This document shows positions 22,520 to 33,340 of a stretch of DNA of 64,000 nucleotides, piece after piece. The translations under genes were made by a program, and so were the position numbers. A model generated the notes under the pieces. That model had not been told where the DNA came from. It was given only the letters and a program-made list of their open reading frames with translations, and searched no databases. Location: contig CM055830.1 of assembly GCA_029582265.1 (NCBI GenBank), positions 23,606,163 to 23,670,162 on the forward strand, read 5' to 3'. Position 1 is the first letter of the stretch; every line of letters begins with the position of its first letter. The DNA is from Zoroaster sp. YZ-2022. Its lineage: Eukaryota; Echinodermata; Asteroidea; Forcipulatida; Zoroasteridae.

Positions 22520-23300
22520 AAAATTGTTAAGACTAAATTGTCAAATGAAAAAAATCACTGAAGAAGAACAATTCTGTGAACTCCAGGCGAAGAAAAAGTC
22601 ACTCCATAGGCGCAACGTTTGCCCCCAAGCGTGAACTCCTGGAAAGTCTGGAAAAAATTCCGTAGCCTCCAAGCGAACACGGCAGCGAAGAAAAAGCACG
22701 GCGACGGTAGCTTCAGCCATCAAAGAGTCCGTGAAGAAAAATCTGTCCTCCTGGTCCTTTAGTAGCCTCCAAGCGAACACGAAAGCGAAGAATTATAACT
22801 AGGCCCCTATAACTTATAAGGCATAAACACCGACAGCGTCTTTATATTAATTTAAAAAAACAGTCACTGGATTGCTGTAATTCCGTAGGCTCCAAGCAAA
22901 CACAGCAAAGAAAAGCACGAGGACGATAGCCTCAAACAGTCCTTGAAGAAAAAGAATCCGACACTCCGTTGCCTCCAGTCAAAGCGAACACCGAGAAGAT
23001 AGGCCTAGGCCTATTTAACGTTAATGTGTCAAAGCACCAAATCCGATAGCTTCAAATGAAAAATCAGAAAGGCTGGAAAATCATGTCAGTCCAGCGAAAA
23101 TTCTCTAGATGGTACTTTGGTGGCCTCCAGCGAAGAAAAAACACGGAGACGGTAGCCCCAGCAATCAAACAGGCCGTTAGGAAGATGAATACATCGCTCA
23201 GTAACAGTTAGACACGAAGCGAACGCCGACCACGAAGAAATAGAGGAAGTCACACTTAGAGGCATAGCCTCCAAGCTCAGTAGCTCAAACCAGCGTATTC
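22520..23300. repeat. Degenerate repeats of GCCTCCAAGCGAACAC
   Basis: The phrase (G)CCTCCAAGCGAACAC..AGCGAAGAAAAAGCACG recurs in diverged form near 22657, 22758, 22890, 22972 and 23113, with CGGTAGC and TCAAACAG(T/G)CC between. It is a decayed tandem repeat in the expected position of the 5' terminal region of DIRS-like element 1. No coding. Confidence 0.55.
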
Positions 23301-23759
23301 TCCGGAAAAACAAGATATGGGCACAAAAATGATATAACTAGAAGAGTTCCGGAACTAGAAGATAGCTCGACCTTGCAGTTTGTTGCGGGCGAACAACCCG
23401 CCGCGAATGTAGCGGAGCACCAAGCCGACGAGTATGAACTATGGCCCGTCCGGCCCAACGACAACGTGCGTAAGTCACTCAGCGCATATAAAGATCCCAT
23501 GAAGCAACGAGATGAAGCAAAACAAACCGTAGAAAATCGTTCCCTGATATATCAATGCTGCTGAATAACTCACACGACAGCAAACAAAAAAGGCGGCCTT
23601 TCACCCTCGTGTAAGTAAAATCCGGAAAGATACGCTAAGCAAAGGAAAATCCGAACAATTTGCCAGAGCATATTGTTATAAATTTTGACTTAAATCACAA
23701 GCTGTGACAAATTGACGCTAAGCCAGAAACTTTCCCTCCTAATTGAGAAAAGCCCTGCA

Positions 23760-23928
23760 ATTATTGCGCTCTCATTGGCTGCAAGTTCCAACATATGAAC
23801 CAATCAAACCACTTAGCAAACAACATCATTGCTGATTGGTTGCCTGCGGATCCACCAAACCAGTATAAATAGCTTCACACACCAAGATTTCCAGAATGTA
23901 CTAGCTAGCGCGTCCAACTATCAACACC
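23760..23928 (+). promoter_or_regulatory. CCAAT/TATA promoter-like block
   Basis: CTCATTGGCTG (about 23770), GAACCAATCAA (23797-23807) and TGATTGGTTGC (23833-23843) are CCAAT boxes in both orientations. A TATAAATA lies at 23864-23871, about 30 bp before a plausible start site near 23895, and an ATG follows at 23929. The spacing is textbook for a focused RNA polymerase II promoter on plus. Confidence 0.55.
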
Positions 23929-24047
23929 ATGACAGTACATAAGCAAAAAGCCCAAAGCATGTATACATACAAACACTTAAACGCAGGCACCACCGCACGC
24001 AACATGGAACGTAATGTACATGTGTCAGGACAGAATACGGTGGAAAT
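23929..24047 (+). CDS. Short first-exon frame behind the TATA promoter
   Basis: The ATG at 23929 opens a 40-codon frame (MTVHKQKAQSMYTYKH..) that reads to TGA at 24049-24051 or is cut by a donor GAAAT|GTGAGT at 24047. No domain is visible and no continuing exon could be identified downstream. It may be a real small or first exon, or the leader of a transposon transcript. Confidence 0.3.
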
Positions 24048-24454
24048 GTGAGTATTGAATGCTGAGTATAAAGCATTTGATCATAAAATTGATACAATGA
24101 ATTATTGGCCTCAGTTATGTTTTGAACCTAGCAAGTTTTTTCTCAGAGAAAGAACCCGCTAGGTTTGAGATGTAAGGCCAGTAACTACTATTTTGCATTT
24201 ATATACTACGGGTCCTTTAGGTTGGTAAGCAGTTTGCAACAGCCAATTATCTATTTTATAAAATAGTACAAAAATATATTTATACATCTAACTAACATTA
24301 ACAACATTTCATGGCTTAGCAGGGATTTTGGATTGTATAATTATAATGCCAAAATGTGTTTCTGTAGATCTAATGCTCTTGAACAAGTTCTGCTCGTAGA
24401 TATGAAGCATCATCTTTAGATATAGTAAGATTTGCGATGACATGTATTGAAATA

Positions 24455-24610
24455 ATCTCTTTTGAGTAGTAAGGGTTCTGAGAAGAACCTTTGGTTAACA
24501 TTTCGATCTGTATGCTTTGATCATCTTCTAGGAGAATGCGGAATGCTGGTGCAGGAGGGGCTTAAGTAGCTCAGTGGAGGATCCTGATCACTAGATCTTT
24601 GGGCTTGCTT
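24455..24610 (-). mobile_element. Penelope-like terminal repeat (copy C)
   Basis: In reverse complement the block reads GAGCTACTTAAGC, CATTCCGCATTCTCCT, a GATGATC..CATACAGATCGAAAT core and CAGAACCCTTACTACTC. It aligns with copy A in order and spacing but is more diverged; the stem of the core is weaker. Confidence 0.5.
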
Positions 24611-25256
24611 GTGCCATTCTTGTAGATGTAGCTATTACCTTAAACAAATTGAAATACATTTATAATTAATTATTTGTGAAATAACAAATGTATTATTACA
24701 CAATTTATTTATAGAAAGTGAAAGATAATAATTATTGTAACAAATTTTTCAAAAATATGCTTAAATATCAGCTGTTTTAACCATCCACACACCAACCCTT
24801 AAAAATTTCAAATAATAAATCCCATATCCCACTATTTTATCTTAAGCTAGGTTTCAACTTCAAATGTTCAGGGGTTACACAGTTGTAAATCTTAAATTTA
24901 TTTGGGAACTACCAACTTTGTATTCTCTTTCACTTACTATTACTATTATATTATCGTGATTGTACAAACTACAGTTCTATGACAGTAACTAGTGGGTTAA
25001 TATTTCATGTTTAAGATGATAACAAGTCCCAGGCATGTCAAATACAATGTTCCCAAGTTAACTCCCATGGAAATTTCTTGCAGTAATACTTGTGGGTGGT
25101 GAATAATATTATTATTAAAAACAAACTTAACCAACTAAGGTCACAGATAATAACTTCTGCCACTGCCCAACTTTGCCAGCAAACAATCCTTTCGATGATA
25201 TGATGTATGTACATTTACTAACCTAAATATATAATTGTCTTAATTGAGTTAAAACC
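24611..25256. other. No gene recognised
   Basis: AT-rich non-coding sequence between a Penelope-like fragment and the hAT-like element. Confidence 0.5.
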
Positions 25257-25264
25257 CATCAACC

Positions 25265-26162
25265 CAGTGGCGCACCCAAGGGGGGGGGGGCTTGGGGGCT
25301 CGAGCCCCCAAGGGCCCGCTGATGTTTTATTTATTTTTTAAAGGAGCCAGGAAAGAGAGCCAAATCTGAGCCCAAGTCTTGCCTACAGAGGAGTTCGGCA
25401 AGGAGTATAGGGCAGTGGTACAAGGGATGGGGACTCAGGAGACTCAAGCTCCCCTCCAAAAGTTTTCCATTTATTCCACTCACTATTATATTTTACGGCG
25501 TATATATAACAAGCATTTTTACACATTCTCCCCCCCCCCCTGCCATGGTGCACACTGATCAGGGAGCAGCTTTACTTAATTTTATTTTCATTTTCTGTTG
25601 TCCGTTTCTCTTGTTGAGGTCGTTGACTGTCGTTGAGGTTACTCGTAAAATTTAAACACGCCCGCATTATAATCAACTCCTTTCCAGTTTGTACACAATG
25701 GCCCAGGATTGGGTTTTAATTTACAAAGATTATGTGACACTCTTTTAGCAAACACCGATTGGATAATATTGGGATTTGGTTTTGCCGCCAAATTCGTGTT
25801 TGAAAAAATTTAGCTCCGCCCGGAATGATCACAAACTTTACGTCCACGCAATGAAAGTATTTAACTATAGAAATCTTGCAGACGAAACAAGCTCAAGTTC
25901 TTTACATCAAGAGGAGGAAATTATATGGAAGGTAAAACCCTACGAGTCCGAATCATGCCATAATGTCTTCTTTTTATGACTAGAAACCACCAGGAAACAT
26001 TTAACATGTGCCGTAGGTTCACTGACGAGCACGACTAGGGACATGGCTGCAGCCGCGCCATGGGTTATGTTTTGGGTCATCCATTCCTCTCCCCATATTG
26101 GATTTCAAATAAAAATATTTTGAGCCCCCCCCCCCCCCAATCAAATCCTGGGTGCGCCACTG
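25265..26162. mobile_element. 898-bp hAT-like non-autonomous element
   Basis: The element starts CAGTGGCGCACCCA and ends TGGGTGCGCCACTG, a perfect 14-bp terminal inverted repeat with the CAGNG start typical of hAT elements. It is flanked by identical 8-bp duplications CATCAACC at 25257-25264 and 26163-26170, the hAT target-site length. G and C homopolymers lie just inside each end. The interior has no transposase. A 67-codon plus frame at 25776-25979 has no known motif and may be captured or random sequence. Perfect target duplications argue for a recent insertion. Confidence 0.9.
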
Positions 26163-26393
26163 CATCAACCATGTCAACAAACCATGAACAGCTGATTAGT
26201 AACCATTCTAGATTCTACCTCACCTTGTATTACGTCACTCCGTGACCACGTGAGATTGCGCTGACCAAGCCTTCAGTGCGAAATCTGACTTCATAGCCTT
26301 CGGACATGTCATTAGGTGCCAGGCACCAATGCACTGTTTTTAACATGTTGCGCTAGACACTAACCTGTGTGAGTTTTACAGCCTGTCTACATC

Positions 26394-27290
26394 ATGGCAG
26401 ATGAAAATGAACGAATCTTATTAGATCTAGCGGATCAGCTAGCAGGAAGTTCTACCCTAGCTACTGAAGAACTATTCCAGAGAGAACCACTGGCTGACGT
26501 CGGCGTAGCAAACACTTCAGCTACAGCAACGCTGCAGAGCTCGGGCCGTAAACGAAAGGCGGCAAATTTGAAGGTGACGGGCAACGTGGTGCAACCAGTA
26601 CAGGGCAAGAACCCAGCTACACACCGCAAGCGCCAGTGCACAGATTTACCTACAAAATTTGTCGCATCTTCTGAATTACCAGAAATGAGGACAAAAGCGT
26701 TCCGAAGTCCACAACAGTGGCCAGTGAGGCCGATTTGTTTAATACAATGGCTGCACATTTTCAAGTTATTCAACAACAGTCTATGCACATGCTATGCAAA
26801 GGAATGCAGGACGGCTTCAAACAATTGGCAAGCTCCATGGAGAAAACTGCTGCATGTTCGTCTGATGGTCTTATCATAGACAATCCATTGGGAAAAAAGC
26901 AAAGCACTGCAACTGTGGCTACAGCACCGGTGAGTTCACTGGACGATGATCCAGACCAAGTTCTTGACGAACTTATGGCTACTGGCCACGAAGATGACGA
27001 TTTGCACAACAATGCAACCCCATCTACAGACACTGAAAGCGTCGGGTTCTTGGAGGACATTGTACAAGACTTGAGTGCAGGGGAAAAGATTGGGCCAAAG
27101 GTGAAACCTGAATTGGCAAAAATGGTCAACGCCATGTTGAAAACAAAGATGGCCGACACAAAACTCGTGGAAAAAGAAAAACAGTATCCCTATCCAGAAA
27201 ATTGTGACGCAATGTCAGGCATTCGGGTGAATGCAGAAATTTGGAGTAAACTCCGTGTCACATCTCGACCCAGTTTGAGTGATTTAAAAG
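26394..27290 (+). pseudogene. DIRS-like element 2: gag N-terminal part
   Basis: The ATG at 26394 opens an acidic frame (MADENERILLDLADQLAG..). A shift near 26690-26706 moves the reading into a second frame with a Ser/Asp-rich region and then PELAKMVNAMLKTKM, PENCDAM and RVNAEIWSKL. The last blocks (ElA..vn..w..kl, rPeNC..l.vp.VN.eIW..L) are typical of gag-like ORFs preceding DIRS RTs. The frame is cut near 27285 after LSDLK by an insert of about 1.47 kb, beyond which the gag motif resumes at 28756. The frameshift and interruption mark it as non-functional. Confidence 0.7.
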
Positions 27291-28755
27291 TCTTTTAGTG
27301 TATTTTCTTTCAAGGGTCATGATTGCATAATAATAATTGTTTGTTACAACTGACCATTTATCTGTTCTTTTACTTTACAATTGTACTTTTGTATGGGGGG
27401 AGTCCTTTTGGTATGCAGCGCCGTGCTTGAGCGTGCAGCCAGTCTATTGTAAGATAATTTAAAAAACAGTAGTGTGTGTGGCAGGTTGGTCAGTATGCCA
27501 GATAGTGGTTGTGGTGTGTACATGTTCTTCAGTACATGAGTTGTCGATCCTTCTCCCCACCGATGCCCAGGCCACCAGCATAGATAGTACAGATCTGTAG
27601 AAGCTTGGCTCGGAGGGGCACAGAATGGAATCTTGGCCAAATTCAGTCAATCGTAAGTTGTTTTTATTTCATTTAATTTGAAAGTTTATTTATGGAAATG
27701 AAACGGCTTTTAATTTACTTCAAATTAGAATTCATTATTTGTCTTAATTATTTGATTACAACATTACTAGTGAACTGTAATTTGTAATTATTATAGATGG
27801 CCCTTGTGCAACAGTTTTCTTGACTGCCTTGTTCAACGACTGCCTTGTTTCAACGACTGCCTTGTTTCAACGACTGTCTTGTTTCAACACTTACCGGTAC
27901 GAGAACGCAATGAATTTCATGTGTTTGGAGGCTAGACGTCCAGAAAGGTCACAGTAAGCATCTTACCTGTCCATATACTACGCAGACTACAAACTTCTAT
28001 CAAGTGGAGGAGCAACAGGCTCAGCGTAGTACTTATAAAAATACACTGCGGGTTTATAAACATAATGAGTGAGGTGTACTTTTATAACGGCAGCTTCAGG
28101 GATGCAACCGCTTATGCAAGAATGTGAGGTGGTGGTTGTTCAGAATATTAATCTATGTATTAGGGTGGTGCGGATCGAATCGAGTCTAGATTAGAATTGT
28201 CCGGTGATTATATTGGATTGAATAAATAGATCAAGGATATAAGTTGGTTGAAGTATAAAGTAATTTCATTAATGATTTGTATAAATAATGGAATAATTGG
28301 AATAGAATTGTTCGGTGATTATATTGGATTGGATAAATAGATCTAGATTATAGTTGGTTGAAGTATAAAGTAATTTCATTAGTGATTTGTATAAATAATG
28401 GAATAATTGGAATGGAATAACCAAGTTTAAGGATTATAGTGAGGCGGTGATTAGTTGAGTAATCGTGTGATCAAGTATAAAAGATCAAGAATACGATTTT
28501 TAAAGTAATTTCATGAATTAATGGTTGTATTAGGCCTATAGTGATTTGGATAATTAATGGAATAATTTGAAAGGAATAATTGAAATGCAAAAGAATATAA
28601 CGAACTAATTTGTAAATATATTTTTAATTAATGTAAATATATTTTCTGGATTTCTTTGTGGTGATTTACTTCTGCAGTATGTGTTTTGCTTCCTAGGTCA
28701 CCGCGTAGAACCCTCACGGGTTAGTTGTGACACTCCGTACCGTCACAAAACGAGA
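27286..28755. mobile_element. ~1.47-kb insertion within DIRS-like gag
   Basis: The gag frame stops after GATTTAAAA (about 27282-27290) and resumes at GATTTGAAA (28757-28765), a 9-bp near-identical pair that could be a target duplication. The right end carries GTTGTGACACTCCGTACCGTCACAAAA, a near-palindromic TGTGAC..GTCACA typical of some LTR ends. No coding was found inside. A ~116-bp tandem (GAATTGT(C/T)CGGTGATTATA..) occupies 28190-28440 with a decayed third unit. Intron origin is less likely because no proper acceptor is seen. Confidence 0.5.
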
Positions 28756-29910
28756 CGATTTGAAATTTCAGGAAATTCAGGGAGTTCAACTAAAGGCTTT
28801 GGTGCCTTTTGATTCAGGCTGTCAACACCCTGGTTGATGTGAAAATCGGCAAAACTGACAAGACAACATGGGATTCCGAAGTAACACGCAGATGTGTTGA
28901 CGCTATCGCCCTCTTTGCTACTTCATGCAGTGAGTTAACCCAAAAACGACTTCATAAAACCAGATCTCAATTCACAGTATCGGCAAATTTGTGCAGAGCA
29001 CATTCCTGTCACCTAAGCAAGTCGGCGATATTAATGCTACGAAACGCATGGGCCAAAAACTGGCTCCTGATTCGGGAGGATATCGGAAACCTGCACTGCC
29101 TTATCGAGACAGAGACAGAGACAGGTCAGGCAGCAACTACGCCAGAGCCACATCGTATCCATCCCGATATACAACGACTCCAAAAAAGTGGAGCAACCAC
29201 GGCACAGGCCGACAACGACAACGGGCCAGACCGAGGGGTGCCCCCACAAACAAGTGGACATCAGGCAACAAGATGTAGCCATCACTTCCCCACAAGGCGG
29301 GGTAAGCAACTTACACGCTCAGCCAATTGTAACGGGTAGACTGAAAGAGTTTATACCTAGTTGGGAAAAAATTACTTCCGATAAATGGATTTTAGACCTA
29401 GTTGTAAAAGGTTACAAAATCGAATTAAGCAAAACTCCAGTACAAACAAACCACATGCATTGCAAATTAATAAGCATGAAAAACATGTCATCGACTCGGA
29501 AATTTCAAAACTTTTTGAGTGATGGAGTGATTGTTGAAGTTCAACCCTCAAGCGGAGAATTTATATCCACAATTTTCGTCCGTCCAAAGAAAGACGGATC
29601 ATTTCGTATGATTCTGAATCTGAAACAGTTGAATAAATCGATTGAATACCACCATTTCAAAATGGACACTCTTCAAACTGTACTTAATATTGTAAGACCT
29701 AACTGCTTTATGGTATCAGTTGATTTACGTCAGGCTTATTATTCTGTAGCCATAGCCAAGGAATTTCAACATTTCCTTAGGTTTGAGTGGGAAAGGAAAC
29801 TCTTTCAATATACCTGCTTGCCAAATGGCTTAGCATCTGCACCACGGGTGTTTACCAAATTATTGAAACCAGTGTATGCCACACTTAGAGAAATGGGCCA
29901 TATATCAGTT
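28756..29910 (+). pseudogene. DIRS-like element 2: gag end and RT, truncated before YxDD
   Basis: Plus frames first continue gag (QEIQGVQLKALVPF, then a shift to LVDVKIGKTDKTTW..). The RT frame follows from about 29290: IPSWEKITSDKWIL, ISTIFVRPKKDGSFRMILNLKQLN (motifs 1-2), MVSVDLRQAYYSVAI (the Asp of motif A), FEWERKLFQYTCLPNGLASAPRVFTKL (motif B) and GHISVAFF. Similarity ends exactly before the Y/F-x-D-D block of motif C, so the active site is incomplete. The break is near 29915. The order and motifs are those of DIRS/Ngaro RTs. Several frame changes show it is dead. Confidence 0.85.
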
Positions 29911-29930
29911 GCTTTCTTCCTCCATTCTTA

Positions 29931-30424
29931 CGTCAGAAAGTTCATTTCTATTCTATTTCTACCTCATGTGGATCAAATGAATATATTAAATGACGAATAA
30001 GTAAATGACGAATAAGTAAATGATGAATCAATGAAACAAGATATTTCCAGTGTGAACTGTGGGCAGGTCGGTAGTGAACCTTACTGCTGTACTTTTAATA
30101 TCTCATCAAAAAACAACGTTACGTTGTATAACTCAGCAATATTTTTACAAAGACAGAAGGCATTTGTTTATCTTTGTCATTTGAACTCTTAGTTCGTATG
30201 ATTATCATGTCTACGCAAGGTTGCCTAGATGGCAATGTGTAATAAGTTATTGTCGCCTCATTGTTATTCTCATCATTGTGACCATTACCACGTAACACCA
30301 TTATCACAATATCACAACTAATATAATTATCACTCATTTATAGTTAACTCATTATTTCTGGTCTTTTCTCATCGCCAATATCATCCCTTCATTACTATTG
30401 TGCATAGAACAATATATTTAAATA
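29931..30424. other. No gene recognised between RT and recombinase fragments
   Basis: A three-unit AAATGA(C/T)GAATAAGT microrepeat at 29988-30028 and otherwise plain AT-rich sequence. The remaining RT and RNase H of element 2 are absent here. Confidence 0.5.
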
Positions 30425-31414
30425 CCAAGAGATTTGGATGGAAGTAGGGTCGACGTGGAGTCTAATTTGAAATAAGCGTTTCGGGCAGTTTCTGTCTTCC
30501 ATCTCCCATGCTTGGAGATGAGGAATGCGGGAACTTAAGCGTTACATGCGGCCGACGCGCCTCCTGACCTCAAGCTATGAAGGCCGTAGATGGACACATC
30601 GGGAACGAATGGCCGGATCGGAGGGCGTCCAAAACGATTTCACGTGTGCGGGTATAACTTAGTGGATGGACAGATGGTTTAAGACCCTTTTTGGTATGAA
30701 CAAGTCTGCGAAGCACAGGCAAAGGAGATTCTGCATGATCGCCAAGTGCGGCGAAATAACGTTCTGTTGCGACCACCGGACAGGTGGGTCTGAATGTCCT
30801 GGCGATAACAACTTCTGCACCTTGTCTAAATTGATCCGACTTGGATCTGGAAAGATAAATTGTCAGACGATCCGATTTGATTACACAATCTTTCCGCATT
30901 ACTCCAGATAGGTCATTGAAGCGCAAGAAACCTGCATAAGATACAAAGCAAACAAATAGGACTCGCAAGTCTGCCAGTGTAGCGTTAGGGTGTCCGTGAG
31001 AGGTCATGATCTTTGCTAAAATGTCTGGTGTAATTGGTTCTTTTCTGATTGGTGCCGATGAGTGCAGGCGTTTGAAGCCTTGCATGGCTGTCTTTACCAT
31101 CATGTTGTCTGTCGGAGAAGGTAAAGCAGTCAAACTGTGGACCCACTTTACTGCTGCCGCAACGGATTCGGCAATGCTTTTGGGTCCAGTGGTTGCAAGG
31201 TGTGCGATGTACAAAGAGAAGTGAATTGGATCGACGGGGAAAACTGGAACGTCGATTTTGGAGGATGCCCAGCTCTCCCATCTTGCCCAATTTACCAGGT
31301 ATTTCTTAGTAGTCGATGAAGCTTTCGCCGACATGAGGAGAGATGGTAGACTGGTGGTGGCCAGTTCTCGTAAAGTTGAGTCGCGAAGGGAGTTTGCCAA
31401 TTCACTCCATATCT
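30425..31414 (-). pseudogene. DIRS-type tyrosine recombinase, frameshifted
   Basis: Minus-strand frame with SSTTKKYLVNWARWESW (N-terminal SAM-like region), YAGFLRFNDL (catalytic Arg), a SKSDQFRQG block with the conserved Lys, then, after a one-base shift near 30603, HSLR (about 30567-30581), a stop at 30535-30537 and, in the same frame, KHGRW (about 30499-30513) and NAYFK with the nucleophile Tyr (about 30472-30486). The full Arg-Lys-His-x-x-Arg-His-Tyr set is therefore present but split by one frameshift and one nonsense codon. Upstream, TTTCTTTTCCTCAG|AG at 31414 is a strong splice acceptor, so the recombinase probably had an upstream exon. It opposes the RT fragment in orientation. It is either a separate DIRS/Ngaro copy or a rearranged element. 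Confidence 0.85.
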
Positions 31415-31499
31415 CTGAGGAAAAGAAACAAAAACAAGCAACAGCATTCGGGATCAACATACGCACAAAGGCGTTAATCGTGCGTCATGCAAAAATGCA

Positions 31500-33340
31500 T
31501 TCATAATTACAATAGTTCAACAAACGGTCATATACATGTGCTTGGCGAAGGCCATTGGATGTCACATCATGATATAAACATTAATGGTTCAATAATCATT
31601 ATTTCAAACTAAGCTTAAAGAGCGGAGAATTGCAATTCGGTGTTGAGGGCCTGTCCAAGGAGACTTGGCGCTCGGCGGCCACGAAAAACCCCCGGTGGGG
31701 GAAACGTGGGTGCATCCTGGGCGCTCAACGGGGGTGCACTCCCCCTGTACCGAATTATATACTTTTTTTTAAGGGGTTGGGTGGGTTGGGTAATGGATCT
31801 TATACTATAGTAAGGTTGACTGTTGACCGAGAGTGAGCTCACCGTGAATAAGTCCGTTATATATATATATACGGATGTGATTACATAATCACCTGGAATG
31901 TGCGTATCAATATAATGCACTCGCACCTGTCGTGCGAAAACGAATAGAAATTCTACATATATTGATGATTCATATTTGCAAGGAAGTTCAGTACAGGAAT
32001 GTGAACAAAATGTGCGGGGCACTGTCACATTATTTACAAATCTTGGTTTCACTGTACATCGTGACAAATCTGTCATCAATTCATTGAATATGACCGTTTC
32101 TTTAAGGAAGGGAAAAAGTAATGGCTTTTCAGTCACTGTATGACAAGAATAAGCCCACAATAAGAGAAGTGGCTCATGTCACAGGATGTATGGTTTCAGT
32201 CTTCCCAGCTCCGATAGATTGTGCCAATTTTGCTCAATCTCGAGATTGCGCAAATCCCAAGATTGCGCTCAACATGTACATATTATGTACACGACAGCGC
32301 CAACATTTGATCAAGTTTTATGACGATGAGATAGTGGCCCCCAAATTTCCGATATGGCCCTGTCCGATTTCGAGTATGGTCCGATATATACCCATGACAA
32401 GATCGAACTACTATATAGACACAGTAACTGCAGTTAGGGACATAACTCTCGACGTGAGTATCCTGGGGTAGAATGTCGTATCCGACCACCACTTTTTCTT
32501 ATTCAATAATAACCATGGAGGAAGGAAAAATGATATTACCTACATATAACCTAATATTTAGGCCTATACAGTAAGGTGGAGAACATATGGATGATCATGG
32601 ACATAGGCCTATACTTCAAATTATTCCAGGATAGGCCCTATTTATTTCACGAAAAATCGGGCATTTTTGGTATACGATGACTTCCTCAGTCATGTCGGTC
32701 TGATCTAGTTGTTGACTCCCCCTTAACACAGTCATTGTACATGCACAGTGGCAACTATATTATAGGATCCTCCCTGAAGGGGAGGATTTTCTAGAAGGGA
32801 AATAAAGTCCGAAAACCATTATAAAAGTGGATTTTTCGCTTTCTGTATCCCCCAAATTCGATAGAATTATTTTTTAACTAGTTAGTGGTTACATATAAAT
32901 TCCGCAAAATCCTTAAAAAGTGGCAGTCGGATATTCTTTCCGTTTCCTGTTTAAAATTGTCATAAATTTGGCATAAATGTCCTTTTTTGGTAGGTCTAAC
33001 ATATCTGGTAGAAACAGATATTGTCACTGGCATGGACCGAGTCTGTGGTGGTGGTGTATTGGCCCTAGAATAGGGCTAACTTACCTTTTGCTTAGCATTT
33101 CCTGGAAACTTACAACGCTATGGAGATTTTGTTTTTATTGGAATATTGTTATTGAAGGGAAAACAATTTAAAAATGACACATTTATGAAAATAATCATGT
33201 CTCATGAGAAGCATGGTTGTACATAAAATGAATTTCTGGTGGCTTCCGTCAGAAGTTCATTTTGGTTTTTACTGTAAAAGCAATTGTAAATTTTTGTGTG
33301 AAATATCTCATTTTAAAGTATTTGTTTTTGTTTCTTTAAG
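31500..33340. other. No gene recognised
   Basis: Mixed non-coding sequence. A GC-rich patch at 31640-31750 (GGCGCTCGGCGGCC, CCCCCGGTGGGGG) has hairpin potential. ORFs are short and lack motifs. An exon of the downstream JmjC gene may be hidden here, because its first visible exon opens in phase 1. Confidence 0.4.

Noticed and set aside
26435..27159. Minus ORFs of 117 and 129 codons opposite DIRS gag 2
   Set aside because: They are shadows of the gag frames on plus; the plus strand carries the family motifs.
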